This document shows, piece after piece, positions 4,475-5,991 of a DNA stretch of 5,991 nucleotides. The notes under the pieces were generated by a model. The model did not search any database. It saw only the letters and a list, made by a program, of their open reading frames with translations, and was not told the origin of the DNA. The stretch comes from Clostridia bacterium (lineage in GTDB: Bacteria; Bacillota_A; Clostridia; Oscillospirales; CAG-272): positions 1 to 5,991 of the forward strand of contig JAFXHW010000140.1 of the NCBI GenBank assembly GCA_017533545.1, given 5' to 3'. Position numbers and translations under genes: made by a program. Each line of letters opens with the position of its first letter. Position 1 is the stretch's first letter.

Positions 4475-5991
4475 ATGAAAGATAAAAAAACGATGCATAT
4501 AATCAGCCACACCCACTGGGACAGAGAGTGGTATATGCCCTTTGAAAAGCACAGAGCAAAGCTCGTCGAGCTTATCGACGATATGCTCGAAACGCTTGAC
4601 CGAAACCCCAATTTCAAGAGCTTCCATTTCGACGGCCAGGTTGTGCCCATCGAGGATTATCTTGAGATCCGTCCGCAGATGAGAGAAAAGATCTGCAAAT
4701 ATATAGAGGAAAAGAAAATCTTCATAGGACCGTGGTACGTGCTTCAGGACGAGTATCTCATCTCGTCGGAATCGAATGTACGTAATATGCTCATCGGTCT
4801 TCGCGAATGCAGAAAATACGGCGAGCCGACAATGATAGGCTATTTCCCCGACTCGTTCGGCAATATTTCGCAAGCACCTCAGATCGTACGCTCCTTCGGC
4901 ATCGACAACTGTGCCTTCGGACGCGGCATGGTGCCCGTCGGATACAACAACACCGTTACCGAAGAGCAGAGCCTGGGCAGCGAATTTAATTGGTCCTCTC
5001 CCGATGGATCGTCGATAATGGCGGTGCTTTTCGCCCATTGGTATCACAATGCAAACGAGATCCCCGCCGATCACGACAAAGCCGTTGAGTTTATGAAGAA
5101 GCTCATAGCAGATACCGACGCGGTATCGGGAACTCCCCACCTGCTCGGCATGAACGGATGCGACCATCAGCCCGTTCAGCATAATGTCGGCGACGTTATC
5201 GAGAGCATAAAAGGCGACTTTGACGATATCGATATCGTCCACTCGAATTTTTACAACTACATGGACTCCATCCGTAAGTATTCGGTCGATTTCCCCAAGA
5301 TTTCCGGCGAGCTTTACGGACAGAATACCAACGGCTATTTCACTTTGGTCAACACCGCATCGGCCCGAATTTATATGAAGCAGGCCAACCATAAAAATCA
5401 GCTCACGCTTGAAAAGCAGACCGAACCGTTATCGGTAATTGCCTCCCTTTACGGCGATAAATACAGATACGATCTTATCAATTATTCGTGGAAAGAGATG
5501 CTCAAAAATCATGCTCACGACAGCATTTGCGGCTGCTCGATCGATGACGTTCACCGCGAGTGCATGAGCCGATTTGAAAAGAGTACCGCGATGGCAGAAA
5601 GCGTACGCGACAGCGCACTCGATTTCATCGTTTCGAATATAAATACCGCCAAAACTCCCGACGCGATTGCCGCGGCAGTCGTTTTCAATCCAAACGGACA
5701 TACCCGCAGTCAGACTGTGACGGTGATATTTGATCTTCCTCTTGAAGATACCACGCCCGTCGAAGAATATGCAATTTTCAATGCAAAAGGCGAGCAGCTT
5801 GTTGCTGATATCGAGGATCTCGGCAGGACCTTTTACTACTATCTGCCCCGCAACGCATTCCGCGTGCCCGGTTATTACAGACGTATTTCGGCAAGAGTAT
5901 GCGCTGAGGATATCGGTGGGGTGGGATATGGCACTTTATACCTTAAAAAGGCTGAAAAACAGCTTTTAGGATCGCTTTCGCTCAATGGCAA
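4475..5991 (+). CDS. GH38 alpha-mannosidase, N-terminal 505 residues (runs off the window)
   Basis: Family GH38 enzymes are zinc-dependent retaining alpha-mannosidases. Numbered from the ATG at 4475, the protein shows ISHTHWDREW with zinc ligands His14 and Asp16, GYFPDSFGN with nucleophile Asp126 (also a zinc ligand in the family), GCDHQP at 229-233, and NHAHDSICG with His348-Asp349 matching the last zinc ligand region. The catalytic domain covers about 8-265, the helical middle domain about 275-375, and the beta-rich C-terminal part begins near 395 and is cut by the window end; family members are usually 850-1000 residues. No signal peptide is evident, so it is probably cytoplasmic and acts on imported mannosides or N-glycan fragments; the exact linkage cannot be read. 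The start is uncertain: 4421, 4439 and 4493 are in-frame ATGs, and only 4439 has a fair SD (AAAGGG). 4475 is chosen since it gives a normal short lead before HTHWD. Confidence 0.93.
   Translation, partial: MKDKKTMHIISHTHWDREWYMPFEKHRAKLVELIDDMLETLDRNPNFKSFHFDGQVVPIEDYLEIRPQMREKICKYIEEKKIFIGPWYVLQDEYLISSESNVRNMLIGLRECRKYGEPTMIGYFPDSFGNISQAPQIVRSFGIDNCAFGRGMVPVGYNNTVTEEQSLGSEFNWSSPDGSSIMAVLFAHWYHNANEIPADHDKAVEFMKKLIADTDAVSGTPHLLGMNGCDHQPVQHNVGDVIESIKGDFDDIDIVHSNFYNYMDSIRKYSVDFPKISGELYGQNTNGYFTLVNTASARIYMKQANHKNQLTLEKQTEPLSVIASLYGDKYRYDLINYSWKEMLKNHAHDSICGCSIDDVHRECMSRFEKSTAMAESVRDSALDFIVSNINTAKTPDAIAAAVVFNPNGHTRSQTVTVIFDLPLEDTTPVEEYAIFNAKGEQLVADIEDLGRTFYYYLPRNAFRVPGYYRRISARVCAEDIGGVGYGTLYLKKAEKQLLGSLSLNG

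Noticed and set aside
4379..5392. A 337-codon open frame on the minus strand opposite the mannosidase
   Set aside because: The opposite strand encodes GH38 with all catalytic motifs in place. The antisense product has no recognisable domain and its 3' end would run into the mannosidase promoter.
1..5991. tRNA or rRNA genes, CRISPR arrays, insertion sequences, prophage parts
   Set aside because: No tRNA-like cloverleaf, regularly spaced repeat series, transposase or integrase sequence was seen on either strand.

Overview
The window looks like chromosomal DNA from an anaerobic Gram-positive bacterium of the Clostridia (gut or rumen type). This is inferred from strong Shine-Dalgarno sequences, near-consensus sigma-A promoters, mixed codon use of moderate GC with AT-rich intergenic DNA, and the gene content: a soluble heterodisulfide-reductase-type (Hdr) module, a lactate/malate dehydrogenase, a class II fumarase and a GH38 alpha-mannosidase. 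The sequence alone does not fix the species.

Layout. Positions 1-4065 hold five genes on the minus strand, read right to left: an LDH/MDH-family dehydrogenase (3094-4065), class II fumarase fumC (1669-3045), hdrB (728-1510), hdrC (334-726) and the first 106 codons of hdrA (318 down to 1, running off the window). Gaps are 48, 158, 1 and 15 nt. No convincing terminator was found between them, so they probably form one operon driven by an extended -10 promoter at 4163-4191. The 158-nt fumC-hdrB gap holds a strong stem-loop without a U-tract. Positions 4066-4474 form a 409-nt divergent intergenic region with two promoters facing apart and several inverted repeats. From about 4475 to the window end, the plus strand carries the first 505 codons of a GH38 alpha-mannosidase.

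How the genes may work together. The dehydrogenase has the LDH fold signatures but an arginine at the classic substrate-specificity position (Gln in LDH, Arg in MDH), and it sits next to fumarase. Together they would interconvert oxaloacetate, malate and fumarate. The next genes encode HdrB (two complete CCG cysteine motifs), HdrC (two 4Fe-4S motifs) and the start of HdrA (flavin/iron-sulfur electron-bifurcating subunit). The tempting inference is a soluble electron-transfer complex tied to the reductive C4-dicarboxylate branch, for example a thiol-linked or bifurcating fumarate-reducing system. The deciding genes lie beyond position 1 and cannot be seen. The mannosidase is divergently transcribed and probably belongs to a separate glycan-use function.
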